A stretch of DNA of 64,000 nt from Mycolicibacterium insubricum (GCF_010731615.1 NZ_AP022618.1:4340001-4404000), one strand, 5' to 3'; counted from the first letter of the stretch, positions 44,657-54,359 are shown. Notes: generated by a model not told the origin, from the letters alone. Numbers and translations: made by a program.

Positions 44657-46107
44657 TCGGGCGACAGAAACGCGCCCAGCGCCGCCGCATAGGCGGCAAC
44701 GTCGTGGGCGCCCATCAGTTCCCGTGCCGAGTGCATGGCCAGCTGCGGGGCGCCCACGTCGACCGTCGGGATGCCGGTGCGGGCGGCGGTCATCGGGCCG
44801 ATCGTCGACCCGCACGGCAGGTCGGCGCGGTGCTCGTAGCGCTGTAGCGGCACCCCGGCGCGCCGGCAGGCCAGCTCGAAAGCCGCAGCGGTGCGCCCGT
44901 CGGTGGCGTACCGCAGGTTCGGCTGCACCTTGAGCACCGGGCCGCCGTTGACGGCAATCGGGTGGCCCGGTTCGTGCCGGTCCGGGTAGTTGGGGTGGGT
45001 GGCGTGCGCCATGTCGGCGGAGGCGATCATCGACACGGTCAGCCGGCGCAGGAAGTCCGCACGGTCGCCGCCCTCGGTGGCCACGATGCGCTCCAGGGTG
45101 GTGATCAGCAGGTCGGAGCCGGCGCCGTGGTCGGACGTCGAGCCGACCTCCTCGTGGTCGAACAACGCCAACACCGGCAGGTAGGCCCCCGGCTCCCCAG
45201 CCAGCAGCGCCGCCAGCCCCGCGTAGCAGCTGGCCTGGTTGTCCAGCCGCGGCGCGGACAGGAACTCGCCGTCGCCCCACACCCGCGACGGTGTCAGGTC
45301 GTGGGTCATCAGCTCGAAGCCCAGCACGTCCGCGGGGTCGATGCCCGCGGCGGCGGCGACGTGGTCCACGAACGGTGCCGAACCGCCGGGTCCATACGGC
45401 GGTCCCGGCTTCCCCTCGGCTCCGCCGCCACTCGCTCCGCTCACGCCACCTCCGCCGAGCCTCGCCGAACCACCGGATCCAAACGGCAGTCCCGGCTTCC
45501 CCTCGGCTCCGCCGGTACTCGCTCCGCTCGCGCCACCTCCGCCGAGCCTCGCCGAACTGCCGGCCCACACCGCATTCACGTGGCGTTGCGGGTCGAGTTT
45601 CACCGCGGAGCGGTCCTCGGCCAGGTGGATCGCCAGCTGCGGCACCCGCAGCAACGGTTCGTCGATGCGGACCAGCCGGTACCCGACGCCACCGGGTGCG
45701 CCCGCGTCGATGACGGCGATCATTCCGGAGACGCCGAGGTCGCGGTCCAGCCAGGAGTTCAGCCACGCGCCGCCGTAGGGCTCCAGCGCCACCTGGTGCC
45801 AGCCGGCGACCACCCGGTCGGGGTGTTGTTTGACCCGCAGGTTGGGGCTGTCGGTGTGCGCGCCGACCATCCGGAAGCCACGGCCGGATGTTCCGGTGGC
45901 GTTCCAGGCGATCAGCGATCCGGCCCGCCGGAGGAAGCAGCGCTGCACATCGGACGGCCAGGCATCCGCCTCGGCCAGCTCGGTGTAGCCCGCCGCCCGC
46001 AGCCGTTGCGCCACGGTCTCGCACGCGTGATACGGCGACGGGGATGCGTCGATGAATTCGGCCAGGCCGGCGGCGTTCGCAATGACGGTCTCGGCGGTGT
46101 CGGTCAT
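44653..46107 (-). CDS. pepC: M18 family aminopeptidase PepC with a tandem-repeat insertion
   Basis: 484 residues from ATG 46107 (AAGGA upstream). M18 metal ligands and motifs: [51 protein letters not shown] dodecameric zinc aminopeptidase for acidic or neutral N-terminal residues. The Rv0800 orthologue is about 50 residues shorter; the excess is a Gly-rich insert at about residues 182-243 made of two 29-residue repeats, placed between VNAVWAG and [12 protein letters not shown]. The frame is kept, so the enzyme may tolerate it as a surface loop. Confidence 0.92.
   Translation of the reverse strand: MTDTAETVIANAAGLAEFIDASPSPYHACETVAQRLRAAGYTELAEADAWPSDVQRCFLRRAGSLIAWNATGTSGRGFRMVGAHTDSPNLRVKQHPDRVVAGWHQVALEPYGGAWLNSWLDRDLGVSGMIAVIDAGAPGGVGYRLVRIDEPLLRVPQLAIHLAEDRSAVKLDPQRHVNAVWAGSSARLGGGGASGASTGGAEGKPGLPFGSGGSARLGGGGVSGASGGGAEGKPGPPYGPGGSAPFVDHVAAAAGIDPADVLGFELMTHDLTPSRVWGDGEFLSAPRLDNQASCYAGLAALLAGEPGAYLPVLALFDHEEVGSTSDHGAGSDLLITTLERIVATEGGDRADFLRRLTVSMIASADMAHATHPNYPDRHEPGHPIAVNGGPVLKVQPNLRYATDGRTAAAFELACRRAGVPLQRYEHRADLPCGSTIGPMTAARTGIPTVDVGAPQLAMHSARELMGAHDVAAYAAALGAFLSPD
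45377..45563. repeat. Two 87-bp tandem repeats plus partial third inside pepC
   Basis: Units 45377-45463 and 45464-45550, with the first 13 bases repeated again at 45551-45563. They are about 88% identical. Each begins GCCGAAC and contains CGGCTTCCCCTCGGCTCCGC. 87 is divisible by three, so pepC stays open. Each unit adds 29 residues (about [20 protein letters not shown] and 9 more). Confidence 0.9.
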
Positions 46108-46159
46108 AGCCAATCCTTATCGCAACCCGGGTCGCCGACTGCGACTAGGGTCGTTGATT

Positions 46160-47149
46160 GTGACGTCCGCAACCACGCAGCCCATCTTGACGCCGCTGAC
46201 CCCGGCCGCGATCTTCCTCGTCCTGACCATCAACGACGGCGGCGAGGCGACTGTCCACGAAGCACTGACCGACTTCGACCACCAGGTTGCGGCGCTGTCC
46301 TTCCGTGTCCCGCAGGCGAACCTGAGTCTGGTCGCCGGGATCGGTTCGCGCGCCTGGGACCGGCTGTTCTCCGGGCCGAAGCCGGCCAAGCTGCATCCGT
46401 TCATCGCACTGACCGGCGACCGGCACACCGCCCCGTCGACCCCGGGTGATCTGTTGCTGCACATCAGGGGAGCCACCGCCGACGTCTGCTTCGAGCTGGG
46501 TTCTCGGCTGCTGGGATCGATGGCCGGCGCGGTCAGCATCGCCGACGAGGTACACGGCTTCAAATACTTCGACATGCGGGACCTGCTCGGCTTCGTCGAT
46601 GGCACCGAGAACCCGACCGGGCAGCTGGCCGCCCAAACCGTGCGAATCGGCGACGACGATCCAGCGTTCGCCGACGGCTCCTATGTCCATGTGCAGCGCT
46701 ACACCCACAATCTGGATGCCTGGAACGCGCTGAGCGTAACCGAGCAGGAACAGGCGATCGGCCGGACCAAGCTGGAGGACATCGAGTTCCCCGACGCCGA
46801 CAAACCGGCCAACGCGCACATCGCGGTCAACGTCATCGAGGACGAGGACGGCAACGAGCTGAAGATCGTGCGGGCCAACATGCCGTTCGGGACGTTGGCC
46901 GACGGCGATTCGGGCACCTATTACATCGCGTATTCCGGCAACCCGGATATCACCGAGCGGATGCTGCGCCGGATGTTCATCGGCGAACCGGTGGGCAACA
47001 CCGACCGGATCCTGGACTTCTCCACCGCGCACACCGGAGGCATGTTCTTCGTCCCCACCGTCGATTTCCTCGCTTCTCCCCCACCGCTGCCCGGCGCGGC
47101 AACCGGCGACTCCCTCTCCATCGGCAGTTTGAAAGGACAACCGCAATGA
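46160..47149 (+). CDS. Dye-decolourising peroxidase (DyP), encapsulin cargo
   Basis: 329 residues from GTG 46160; TAGGGT 8 bases upstream is a plausible -10. DyP hallmarks: GFVDGTENP (GxxDG, catalytic Asp), RYTHNLDAW with the proximal heme His, and GNTDRILDFS with the distal Arg. The C-terminal tail DSLSIGSLKGQPQ matches the encapsulin cargo-loading peptide (SLxIGSLK). It overlaps the encapsulin start by four bases (ATGA). Peroxidase packaged in the capsid, acting in oxidative or acid stress in M. tuberculosis (Rv0799c). Confidence 0.95.
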   Translation: MTSATTQPILTPLTPAAIFLVLTINDGGEATVHEALTDFDHQVAALSFRVPQANLSLVAGIGSRAWDRLFSGPKPAKLHPFIALTGDRHTAPSTPGDLLLHIRGATADVCFELGSRLLGSMAGAVSIADEVHGFKYFDMRDLLGFVDGTENPTGQLAAQTVRIGDDDPAFADGSYVHVQRYTHNLDAWNALSVTEQEQAIGRTKLEDIEFPDADKPANAHIAVNVIEDEDGNELKIVRANMPFGTLADGDSGTYYIAYSGNPDITERMLRRMFIGEPVGNTDRILDFSTAHTGGMFFVPTVDFLASPPPLPGAATGDSLSIGSLKGQPQ

Positions 47150-47943
47150 ACAATCTCTATCGCGAACTGGCCCCGATCACCGATGCGGCGTGGGCACAGA
47201 TCGAACAGGAAGCCGCGCGCACGTTCAAGCGCCACATCGCCGGGCGGCGCGTCGTCGACGTGAGTTCTCCCAGCGGCGCCACCACCGCGGCGATCGGTAC
47301 CGGACATCTGCGTGATGTCGCGGCACCGCAGGACGGGGTTATCGCGCACCTGCGCGAGGCGCAGCCACTGGTGCGGCTGCGGGTGCCGTTCACGTTGAAC
47401 CGCACCGACATCGACGACGTCGAACGCGGCGCCGCCGATTCCGACTGGGATCCGGTCAAGGAGGCGGCCCGCACCCTGGCGGTGGTCGAGGATCGGGCCG
47501 TCTTCGAGGGCTACCCGGCGGCCTCCATCGAGGGCATCCGCAAGTCCAGTTCCAACCCGGCGCTGGCCCTGCCGAAGGACACCGCCGAGTTCCCCGACGT
47601 CATCGCCCGGGCGCTGAGCGAGCTGCGGCTGGCCGGCGTCGACGGCCCGTATTCGGTGCTGCTATCGGCCGACGCGTACACCCGGGTCAGTGAGGAGACC
47701 GCGCACGGCTATCCCATCCGCGAGCACCTGCGCCGACTGGTCGACGGTGAGATCATCTGGGCGCCGGCCATCGACGGTGCGTTCGTGGTGTCCACCCGCG
47801 GCGGCGATTTCGACCTGCGGCTGGGCACCGACGTGTCCATCGGCTACTTGAGCCACGATGCCGAGACCGTCGCGCTGTATCTGCAGGAGACGATGACGTT
47901 CCTGTGCTACACGGCGGAGGCGTCGGTCGCGCTGACCGTGTAG
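47146..47943 (+). CDS. Encapsulin shell protein (Cfp29 family)
   Basis: 265 residues, the normal size of family 1 (T=1) encapsulins with the HK97 fold. Diagnostic pieces: LYRELAPITDAAWAQIEQEA, FEGYPAASIEGI, LSADAYTRVSEETAHGYP and the C-terminal LYLQETMTFLCYTAEASV. It assembles a protein nanocompartment around the DyP peroxidase encoded just before it. Convergent with purQ (8-base gap). Orthologue of Rv0798c. Confidence 0.96.
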   Translation: MNNLYRELAPITDAAWAQIEQEAARTFKRHIAGRRVVDVSSPSGATTAAIGTGHLRDVAAPQDGVIAHLREAQPLVRLRVPFTLNRTDIDDVERGAADSDWDPVKEAARTLAVVEDRAVFEGYPAASIEGIRKSSSNPALALPKDTAEFPDVIARALSELRLAGVDGPYSVLLSADAYTRVSEETAHGYPIREHLRRLVDGEIIWAPAIDGAFVVSTRGGDFDLRLGTDVSIGYLSHDAETVALYLQETMTFLCYTAEASVALTV

Positions 47944-47951
47944 CTGCCCGG

Positions 47952-48629
47952 CTACACCCCGGCGAGCAGGGTGTCGAGCAGCGAGTAATACATTCCGAGT
48001 CCGTCGTCGCTGGGCCCGGTCAGGGCCTCGGTGGCGTGCTCGGGGTGCGGCATCAGGCCGACGACCCGGCCGTTGGCCGAGGCGATCCCGGCGATGTCGC
48101 CCAGCGAGCCGTTGACGTTGTCGACGTAGCGGAACACCACCCGGCCGTCGCCCTCCAGCTCGGCGAGCACCTCCGGGGCGGCCTGGTAGCGGCCCTCCCC
48201 GGATTTCAGCGGGATCAGGATCTCGGCGCCGGCGTCGTAGCGGGAGGTCCACGCGGTGGTGTTGTTCTCCACCCGCAGCCAGATGTCGCGGCAGACGAAG
48301 TGCAGTCCGGCGTTGCGGGTCAGCGCGCCGGGCAGCAGCCCGGCCTCGCACAGCACCTGGAAGCCGTTGCAGATGCCCAGCACCGGCATGCCGCGCCCGG
48401 CGGCGGCGATGACCTCGCCCATCACCGGCGCGAACTTCGCGATCGCCCCGGCCCGCAGATAGTCGCCGTAGGAGAATCCGCCGGGCACGATCACCGCGTC
48501 GACGCCCCGCAGGTCGGCGTCGCCGTGCCACAGCGGCACCGCCTCGGCGCCGGCCAACCGAGCGGCGCGGGCGGCGTCGACGTCGTCGAGGGTGCCGGGG
48601 AAGGTGATGACGCCGATCTTGATGCTCAT
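47952..48629 (-). CDS. purQ: Phosphoribosylformylglycinamidine synthase subunit PurQ (glutaminase)
   Basis: 225 residues. Class I glutamine amidotransferase: nucleophile Cys in [24 protein letters not shown], and His/Glu in MPHPEHATE. It supplies ammonia to PurL. The start overlaps the purS stop by four bases (ATGA). Complex partner PurL is encoded upstream beyond the encapsulin region. Confidence 0.96.
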   Translation of the reverse strand: MSIKIGVITFPGTLDDVDAARAARLAGAEAVPLWHGDADLRGVDAVIVPGGFSYGDYLRAGAIAKFAPVMGEVIAAAGRGMPVLGICNGFQVLCEAGLLPGALTRNAGLHFVCRDIWLRVENNTTAWTSRYDAGAEILIPLKSGEGRYQAAPEVLAELEGDGRVVFRYVDNVNGSLGDIAGIASANGRVVGLMPHPEHATEALTGPSDDGLGMYYSLLDTLLAGV

Positions 48630-48865
48630 TGCTCGTCCCGCAGCACGACCCAGTCCTCGATCACCGTGTTGGCCAGCAGTGATTCGGCGATCTCGGCGAG
48701 TTCGGCGTCGCCGATGCTGTCATCGACCTCGAGCTCGAAGCGCTTGCCCTGGCGGACGTCGGTGATCCCGGCGTGGCCGAGGCGACCGAGCGCGCCGACG
48801 ATTGCCTGACCCTGCGGGTCGAGGATCTCGGTCTTGGGCATCACGTGTACAACGACCCGGGCCAC
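48626..48865 (-). CDS. purS: Phosphoribosylformylglycinamidine synthase subunit PurS
   Basis: 79 residues from GTG 48865: [19 protein letters not shown], then [10 protein letters not shown]. PurS dimers bridge PurL and PurQ. Translationally coupled to purQ. Length and sequence are typical. Confidence 0.94.
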   Translation of the reverse strand: MARVVVHVMPKTEILDPQGQAIVGALGRLGHAGITDVRQGKRFELEVDDSIGDAELAEIAESLLANTVIEDWVVLRDEQ

Positions 48866-48941
48866 GCGCGGCTCCTTGAATTCGACGGGGTTTACGCACA
48901 GGGGTGTGCGCGGATCACTCTACCGGCGCACAATCGCGGGC

Positions 48942-49592
48942 ATGGAACTGACGCATTTCGGGCACTCCTGTCTGCTGGCGCGATTTCCCGGCGATGCGGG
49001 CTCCACGACGATCTTGTTCGACCCCGGCAACTTCTCGCACGGCTTCGAGGGCATCACCGGACTCGACGCCATCCTGATCACCCATCAACACCCCGACCAC
49101 GCCGACCCGGCCCGGCTGCCGGCGCTGGTGGAGGCCAACCCGGGTGCGGCGCTGTACGCCGACCCGATGACTGCGGCGATGCTGGGGGACCCGTGGCGCG
49201 CGGTGCACGTCGGCGACGAGCTGGCGATCGGTGGGCTGTCGGTGCGCGGCGTCGGCGGCCGGCACGCCGTCATCCACCCGGAGCTGCCGGTGATCGACAA
49301 CATCTCGTATCTGGTCGGCGACGACCAGCACCCGGCCACCCTGATGCACCCGGGCGACGCGCTGTTCGTGCCCGACGAGCCGGTGCGGGTGCTGGCCACC
49401 CCGGCCGCAGCGCCGTGGCTGAAGATCTCCGAGGCGGTCGACTACCTGCGGGCCGTCGCGCCCGAGCACGCCGTGCCGATCCACCAGGGCATCATCGCCC
49501 CGGATGCCCGGGGCATCTTCTACGGCCGTCTGACCGAGATGTGCGACACCGATTTCCGCGTGCTGGCACCGGAGACCGCGGTCGGGCTCTGA
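48942..49592 (+). CDS. Metallo-beta-lactamase-fold hydrolase (Rv0786c type)
   Basis: 216 residues from ATG 48942. The metal motif THQHPDHAD (HxHxDH) and later GGRHAVIHP, LMHPGDALF and VPIHQGII supply the His/Asp set of UlaG-like MBL-fold hydrolases. The upstream in-frame codons cross the purS promoter and are rejected. Divergent from purS. Substrate unknown. It is the last gene of the core segment before the PHA-type cluster. Confidence 0.85.
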   Translation: MELTHFGHSCLLARFPGDAGSTTILFDPGNFSHGFEGITGLDAILITHQHPDHADPARLPALVEANPGAALYADPMTAAMLGDPWRAVHVGDELAIGGLSVRGVGGRHAVIHPELPVIDNISYLVGDDQHPATLMHPGDALFVPDEPVRVLATPAAAPWLKISEAVDYLRAVAPEHAVPIHQGIIAPDARGIFYGRLTEMCDTDFRVLAPETAVGL

Positions 49593-49606
49593 GCCGCCGC
49601 GGCCGG

Positions 49607-50416
49607 CTACCGGGTGAAATCGGCGATCACCGGCGCGAGCTCGGCGGCGTTGGCGACGATGTCGATGTGCCCGCCGGAGTGCAGGTACAGCTTGGAACGC
49701 GGCAGCAGCCGGTTCATCACCCGGGCGTTGATCACCGGGATGATCGGGTCGTCGAGGCCCGCCACGATCAGCGTCGGCTGCCGGATCGCCCACAGCGCGT
49801 GGAGGCTGGTCCACACCGCCCCGGCGGCGAGCTGGTGGGCGTAGCCCAGCCGCGAACCCATCGACGACGGCCGGCGGAACAGGCTGGCCACCAGGTCCGG
49901 GTCCTTGCGCACCGCCCCGCCGTAGATCTCGGCGGCGATGTCGGCGGCGTATTCGGGATCCTGGAAACGCCGCGGGCTGACCATCTTCATCAACACGTGC
50001 GGCCGGGCAGGCACCATCAGGACGCCGGTGGCCGTCGATACCAGCACCAGCCGCCGGCAGCGCCGCGGATTCTGGAACGCGAACTGCTGGGCCAGCGCGC
50101 CGCCCCAGGACAGGCCGAGGATGTCGACCCGGTCGATGCCCAGTTCGTTGAGCACCCTGCCCAGCACCAGCGCCAAATACGGTATTCCGTAGGGCAACAA
50201 CGACGTCGGCGATCCGCCGACCCCCGGAACGTCGAACCGCAGCACCGGCTTGTCGGCCGGCAGCGCGTCGACGAACGGGTCGAGCACCTCCAGCGCGGTA
50301 CCGATCCCGTTGCAAAGCACCAGCGGTGTCCCTTGTCCGCGTTGGTATTCCACCCGAATCCTCTGCCCGTAGGCGGGGATCATCTGGGTGTGCACCGATT
50401 CGCGCTCAGTGCTCAT
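49607..50416 (-). CDS. Alpha/beta hydrolase, PHA depolymerase-like (PhaZ)
   Basis: 269 residues from ATG 50416, preferred because GGGGGA lies about 9 bases upstream; ATG 50422 is also in frame. Triad: Ser in GLSWGGALAQQ, Asp in GLDDPIIP, His in GGHIDI. LSWGGALAQQFAFQ and the overall pattern resemble intracellular medium-chain PHA depolymerases. It overlaps the phaC end by 11 bases, so the two are coupled: polymer made by PhaC would be released by this enzyme. A related esterase of other substrate is possible. Confidence 0.78.
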   Translation of the reverse strand: MSTERESVHTQMIPAYGQRIRVEYQRGQGTPLVLCNGIGTALEVLDPFVDALPADKPVLRFDVPGVGGSPTSLLPYGIPYLALVLGRVLNELGIDRVDILGLSWGGALAQQFAFQNPRRCRRLVLVSTATGVLMVPARPHVLMKMVSPRRFQDPEYAADIAAEIYGGAVRKDPDLVASLFRRPSSMGSRLGYAHQLAAGAVWTSLHALWAIRQPTLIVAGLDDPIIPVINARVMNRLLPRSKLYLHSGGHIDIVANAAELAPVIADFTR

Positions 50417-52094
50417 GGACATATTCCCCCGGCGCCGGCGAGCGGACCGGAAAGGCCTTGGAGCCCAACGAATCCGGAGCATCCTTGTCCTCACCGCGCT
50501 GCTTGAGCCAGGCCGCGTAGTCCGGCCACCAGGAATCGGCGGCCTTCTCCGCCGACTCGGCCCACTCCTCGTGACTCTCGGAGTCCGGGGGCCCGAAGCG
50601 GAAGGACGCCCGGGGATTTCCCGGCGGGTTGACGATCGCGGCGATGTGGCCGCTGGAGGACAGCACGTAGCGCACGTCGTCGCTGCCGAACAGCCGGGAG
50701 CTGCGGTAGGTGGCCGGCCAGGGGCAGATGTGGTCGGTGACGCCGCCGACGACGTAGATGTCGGCGGTCACCTTGGACAGGTCGACTTCGGTGCCCAGCA
50801 TGGTCGCCGCACCTGGATGGGCCAGCGCGTTGGTCATGCCGGTGGTGACCATGTCCCGGTGCAGCGCGGCCGTCATCCGGGTGGTGTCTGCATTCCAGTA
50901 GAGGACGTCGAACGCCGCCGGGTCCCGGCCCTGGATGTAGTTGTTGACCCAGTATCGCCAGACCAGGTCGGTGGGCCGCAGCCAGGCGAACACCTCGGCC
51001 AGGGCGGCCCCGTCGAGGTAGCCCTTGCGCGCGGACTTGCGGATCGCCGCCTGCCCCGACTTCTCATCGAGCGCGGCCGCGGCGAACCCGGCCTTGGACT
51101 GGTCGAGCACCGTGACTGCCAGCGCCAGGCTGGCCAGCCGCTCACCCTGGCCGATGGCGGTCAGGTGCGCGGCCACCATCGAGGCGAGCATGCCGCCCGA
51201 GCAGGTGCCCAGCAGGTGCACACGGTCGGAACCGGTGATGTCACCGATCGCGTCCATCGCCTCGATCATCGAACCGCCGTAGGTGTCGAAGCCCCAGTCC
51301 CGGTGCCGTTTGTGCGGATTGCGCCAGGACAGGACGAACGGCTGGATCCCCTGCGACACCAGGTATTCCATCAGGCTGCGGTGCGGAGCCAAGTCCAGCA
51401 CGTAGTACTTGTTGATCACCGGCGGGATCACCAGCAGCGGGACCGTGGTGACGGTCGGGGTCGCCGGTGCGTACTGGATCAACTCGAACACCCGGGTTTT
51501 GAGCACGACGGACCCCGGGGTGACCGCCAGGCTGTCACCCACGGCGAACGCGTTGGCGTCGACCATGGCGGGCACCCTGGGCGCGGATCGCATGTCACGC
51601 ACAAAGTTCCGCGCTCCCCGCACCGCGCTGAGGCCACCGGTGTCGATCATGGCCTTCCAGCCCAGCGGGCTCAGCAGGATGTTGTTGGACGGCGATCCAC
51701 CCTCGACGACGTTGTCGATGACGAACTGCATCTGTTCGCGATCGCGCCAGTCCAGTTCCGCGTCGTCGAGCAGGTGCTGTGCGGTCTCGGAGGTCGCCAG
51801 ATAGGTTTGCATGACCCGCTGCAGCACCGGGTTCTGGCTCCAGGCCGGGTCGGCGAACCGTTTGTCCGCTCGCCCCGGCGCCCGGTCGGAGGCGCCCAGT
51901 GCGATATCGGTCAACTCGCCGACCAGCGCACCGACCCGGCTGGCCACCGTGCCGGGGCGTTTGATCAGGTTGCCCGCGGTGCGCACCCAGGCGCCGTTGG
52001 GGACCATCCGCCGGCCGAAGCCGGTGGCGGACCGGATCAGCAGCATGTCCAGTGGTGCAGCCACCTCTTCGGCGGCCGTGTTCTCCCCAGTCAC
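50406..52094 (-). CDS. phaC: Polyhydroxyalkanoate synthase PhaC
   Basis: 562 residues from GTG 52094 (TTG 52100 is an alternative). The lipase-like box GTCSGGM carries the catalytic Cys; Asp in VVGGVTDHICPW and His in SSSGHIAAIVNPPGNP complete the triad. INKYYVLDLAPHRSLMEYLV and WRNPHKRHRDWGFDTY are typical of class I/II synthases. It polymerises 3-hydroxyacyl-CoA. No thiolase PhaA or PhaE/PhaR partner is encoded nearby, so a single-subunit enzyme using beta-oxidation-derived monomers is likely. Preceded by the reductase gene (46-base gap). Confidence 0.92.
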   Translation of the reverse strand: MTGENTAAEEVAAPLDMLLIRSATGFGRRMVPNGAWVRTAGNLIKRPGTVASRVGALVGELTDIALGASDRAPGRADKRFADPAWSQNPVLQRVMQTYLATSETAQHLLDDAELDWRDREQMQFVIDNVVEGGSPSNNILLSPLGWKAMIDTGGLSAVRGARNFVRDMRSAPRVPAMVDANAFAVGDSLAVTPGSVVLKTRVFELIQYAPATPTVTTVPLLVIPPVINKYYVLDLAPHRSLMEYLVSQGIQPFVLSWRNPHKRHRDWGFDTYGGSMIEAMDAIGDITGSDRVHLLGTCSGGMLASMVAAHLTAIGQGERLASLALAVTVLDQSKAGFAAAALDEKSGQAAIRKSARKGYLDGAALAEVFAWLRPTDLVWRYWVNNYIQGRDPAAFDVLYWNADTTRMTAALHRDMVTTGMTNALAHPGAATMLGTEVDLSKVTADIYVVGGVTDHICPWPATYRSSRLFGSDDVRYVLSSSGHIAAIVNPPGNPRASFRFGPPDSESHEEWAESAEKAADSWWPDYAAWLKQRGEDKDAPDSLGSKAFPVRSPAPGEYVHEH

Positions 52095-52140
52095 AATCAA
52101 TCCAATTCTCGCGGAGGGATTTTCGGTCAGATGTCGGCAA

Positions 52141-52947
52141 TCACATGTCGTAGCCTCCGTTGACGCTCCACACCTGGCCGGTGATGTAGGAGGAGGCGTC
52201 GGCGGCGAGGAAGTGCACCACCCGAGCGATCTCGTCCGGGTGGCCGAGGCGGCCGGCGGGAATCTGCGCCTTGAGCCGCTCCAGCGCCTTCGGCGGGATG
52301 GCCGCCGCCATGTCGGTCGCGACCAGTCCCGGCGTCACGGTGTTCACCGTGATGCCGATCGAATCCTCATGCTGTTTACCGGATTTGGCCAGCTGGAAGG
52401 AGGATTCCCGGGCCAGGGTCTTGGTGAGGCCGAACAGCCCGGACTTCGACGATGCATAGTTGGCCTGGCCGATGTTGCCGGTCTCGCCGACCACCGAGGA
52501 CACGTTGATGATCCGTCCGGTGCCGCGCTCCAGCATGTGCTTGAGCGCAGCCTGCGAGATGAAGAACGCCCCGGACAGGTTCACCGCGAGGACGTTGTGC
52601 CAGTCCTCGTCCGTCATCGAGACGACCGGCTTGTCGCTGGTGATGCCGGCGTTGTTGACCAGGATGTCCAGCCGGGTGTGGGTGTCGATCACCTCGTCCA
52701 CCGTGCGGCGGCAGTCATCGGGGGAACCGACGTTGCCCAGGTGCATCGAGGCCTTGGCCCCGTGGGTCGCGCAGATCCTGTTGAGCTCGTCGAGGAACCG
52801 GTCGGCGTCGACGCTCTGCCGGCTGTGCCCGACGGCGACGCTGGCGCCCTGGGAGGCCAGGCTGGTCGCGATGGCGGCGCCGATGCCGCGGGTTCCGCCG
52901 GTGACGAATGCCACGCGGCCGGCCAGTTTGTCCGTCTTCATCGTCAT
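52141..52947 (-). CDS. SDR-family 3-ketoacyl/acetoacetyl-CoA reductase (PhaB/FabG-like)
   Basis: 268 residues from ATG 52947, which overlaps the preceding stop as ATGA; ATG 52941 has the better-spaced GGAG. Classical SDR: cofactor motif TGGTRGIG, NNAG, catalytic Ser in NVSSVVGETGNIGQ, YASSK with the Tyr and Lys. RQSVDADRFLDEL after the beta-2 strand fits NADPH use. Ends GYDM, like acetoacetyl-CoA reductases. It would provide (R)-3-hydroxyacyl-CoA for the adjacent PHA synthase. FabG-like roles cannot be excluded. Confidence 0.87.
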   Translation of the reverse strand: MTMKTDKLAGRVAFVTGGTRGIGAAIATSLASQGASVAVGHSRQSVDADRFLDELNRICATHGAKASMHLGNVGSPDDCRRTVDEVIDTHTRLDILVNNAGITSDKPVVSMTDEDWHNVLAVNLSGAFFISQAALKHMLERGTGRIINVSSVVGETGNIGQANYASSKSGLFGLTKTLARESSFQLAKSGKQHEDSIGITVNTVTPGLVATDMAAAIPPKALERLKAQIPAGRLGHPDEIARVVHFLAADASSYITGQVWSVNGGYDM

Positions 52948-54359
52948 CTCCGCAGTTTCTTGAGGGCGATTTTCGCCGCGTTGGCGCCACACATGCCGTG
53001 CGCGCCGGGTCCCGGCGGGGTGGCCGCCGAACAGATGTACATGCCGTTGCCGCCCAAGCTGTAGGGCGATAGCGTGGTGCGCGGCCCGAACACCAGCTGG
53101 CGGATGTCCTTGGCTCCGGTGTTGATGTCGCCACCCACGTAATTGGAGTTGTAGCGCGACATTTCGGTGGTCGACCGAACCGCCTGGCCGACGATCCGGT
53201 CCCGGAACCCGGGCGCGAACCGCTCGATCTGGGCGGTGATGGCTTCGGTCGCGTCCCCGGCGTACCCGTTGGGCACGTGCGCGTAGGCCGACACCGGGTG
53301 GATGTCACCGACGCTGCGCTGCGGGTCCGCCAGGTACTGCTGGAAGGCCAGCACGAACGGACGCTCCGGCATCCGGCCGGCGTGGATATCGCGCTCGGTG
53401 GCGGCCAGCTCGGCGTATTCGCCGGCCAGGTGCAGGGTGCCCGCACGGCGGGCCGCCTCATTCGTCCACGGCACCCCTCCCTGGACGGCGAAGTCCACCT
53501 TGAACGCTCCCGGCCCGTAGCGGAATCGGCCGAACGCCCGGGACACCCGCCCGGGCAGCCGGTCGCCGAGGATTTCGGCGACCGCGGTCGGCGAGAGGTC
53601 GAACATGGTGATGTCGGCGGGCGGCAACTGCTCGGCCGAGGTGACCCGAACCCCGGTCTCGATCTTGACGCCCAGGTTGTCCAGCAGCCCGGCCATCGCA
53701 TCGGTGATCGCCTGGGATCCGCCGGCGGCGACCGGCCAGCCGTTGTGATGGCCGGCGGTGAGGATGCCGACACCGATGGCAGAGGTCAACGGGTAGTGCA
53801 GCGGCCGGAAGGTATGGGCAGCAACACCTCCGAAGACGGCACGGGCCTCCGGCGTGCGGAACACCCGGGCCAGGGTCGAGGCGGGAAGCACCGTGGGGGC
53901 GCCGAACCGGGCCAACACCAGCGGGTGGTGCGGCGCCCGCAGCAGCGGGCCCATGATGTCGTCGGCAAGCAAGTCGAACCGGCGCGACGGATAGCCGAAC
54001 ATCCGCAACCACCGGGGGCCGTCGGAGCCCATGCCGTCGGCGGTCTCCTCGACCGACCGGTGCAGCACGCCGGCGCTACCGTTGTCCAGCGGGTGGACCA
54101 TGTCGATCTCGGGCAGCGCCCACTGCAGTCCGTAGCGGTCCAGCCCGAGACCGGCGAGGAACTTCGAGCCGGCCGGCATCACGTGGATGGCGGCGCAGTT
54201 GTCGAACACCAGGCCCGGCATGATCGGCTCGCTGGAACGAACGCCACCGCCGATCACCTCCGCCGCCTCCAGAACCGTGACCTCGACGCCCTCGGCGGCC
54301 AGCGCGATGGCGGCGGCGAGCCCGTTGGGCCCGGCGCCGACCACCACCGCGGTACTCAT
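52944..54359 (-). CDS. NAD(P)/FAD-dependent oxidoreductase, phytoene-desaturase-like
   Basis: 471 residues from ATG 54359. The dinucleotide-binding motif VVVGAGPNGLAAAIALA at the N-terminus, EAAEVIGGGVRSSE just after, and the C-terminal GGDINTGAKDIRQLVFGPR plus GMYICSAATPPGPGAHGMCG are characteristic of the CrtI/carotenoid-isomerase-like flavoproteins common in actinobacteria. The substrate is unknown; a lipid rather than a carotenoid is likely, as no carotenoid gene is near. Start and stop overlap both neighbours by four bases (ATGA), so it is tightly built into the operon. Confidence 0.82.
   Translation of the reverse strand: MSTAVVVGAGPNGLAAAIALAAEGVEVTVLEAAEVIGGGVRSSEPIMPGLVFDNCAAIHVMPAGSKFLAGLGLDRYGLQWALPEIDMVHPLDNGSAGVLHRSVEETADGMGSDGPRWLRMFGYPSRRFDLLADDIMGPLLRAPHHPLVLARFGAPTVLPASTLARVFRTPEARAVFGGVAAHTFRPLHYPLTSAIGVGILTAGHHNGWPVAAGGSQAITDAMAGLLDNLGVKIETGVRVTSAEQLPPADITMFDLSPTAVAEILGDRLPGRVSRAFGRFRYGPGAFKVDFAVQGGVPWTNEAARRAGTLHLAGEYAELAATERDIHAGRMPERPFVLAFQQYLADPQRSVGDIHPVSAYAHVPNGYAGDATEAITAQIERFAPGFRDRIVGQAVRSTTEMSRYNSNYVGGDINTGAKDIRQLVFGPRTTLSPYSLGGNGMYICSAATPPGPGAHGMCGANAAKIALKKLRR

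Noticed and set aside
48773..50506. 577-codon plus-strand frame
   Set aside because: Antisense of phaZ and out of frame with the metallo-hydrolase; composition is the Arg/Gly/Pro-rich shadow typical of high-GC DNA.
50388..52163. 591-codon plus-strand frame antisense to phaC
   Set aside because: His/Arg/Gly/Val-rich mirror sequence with no domain; phaC on the other strand has the full catalytic triad.
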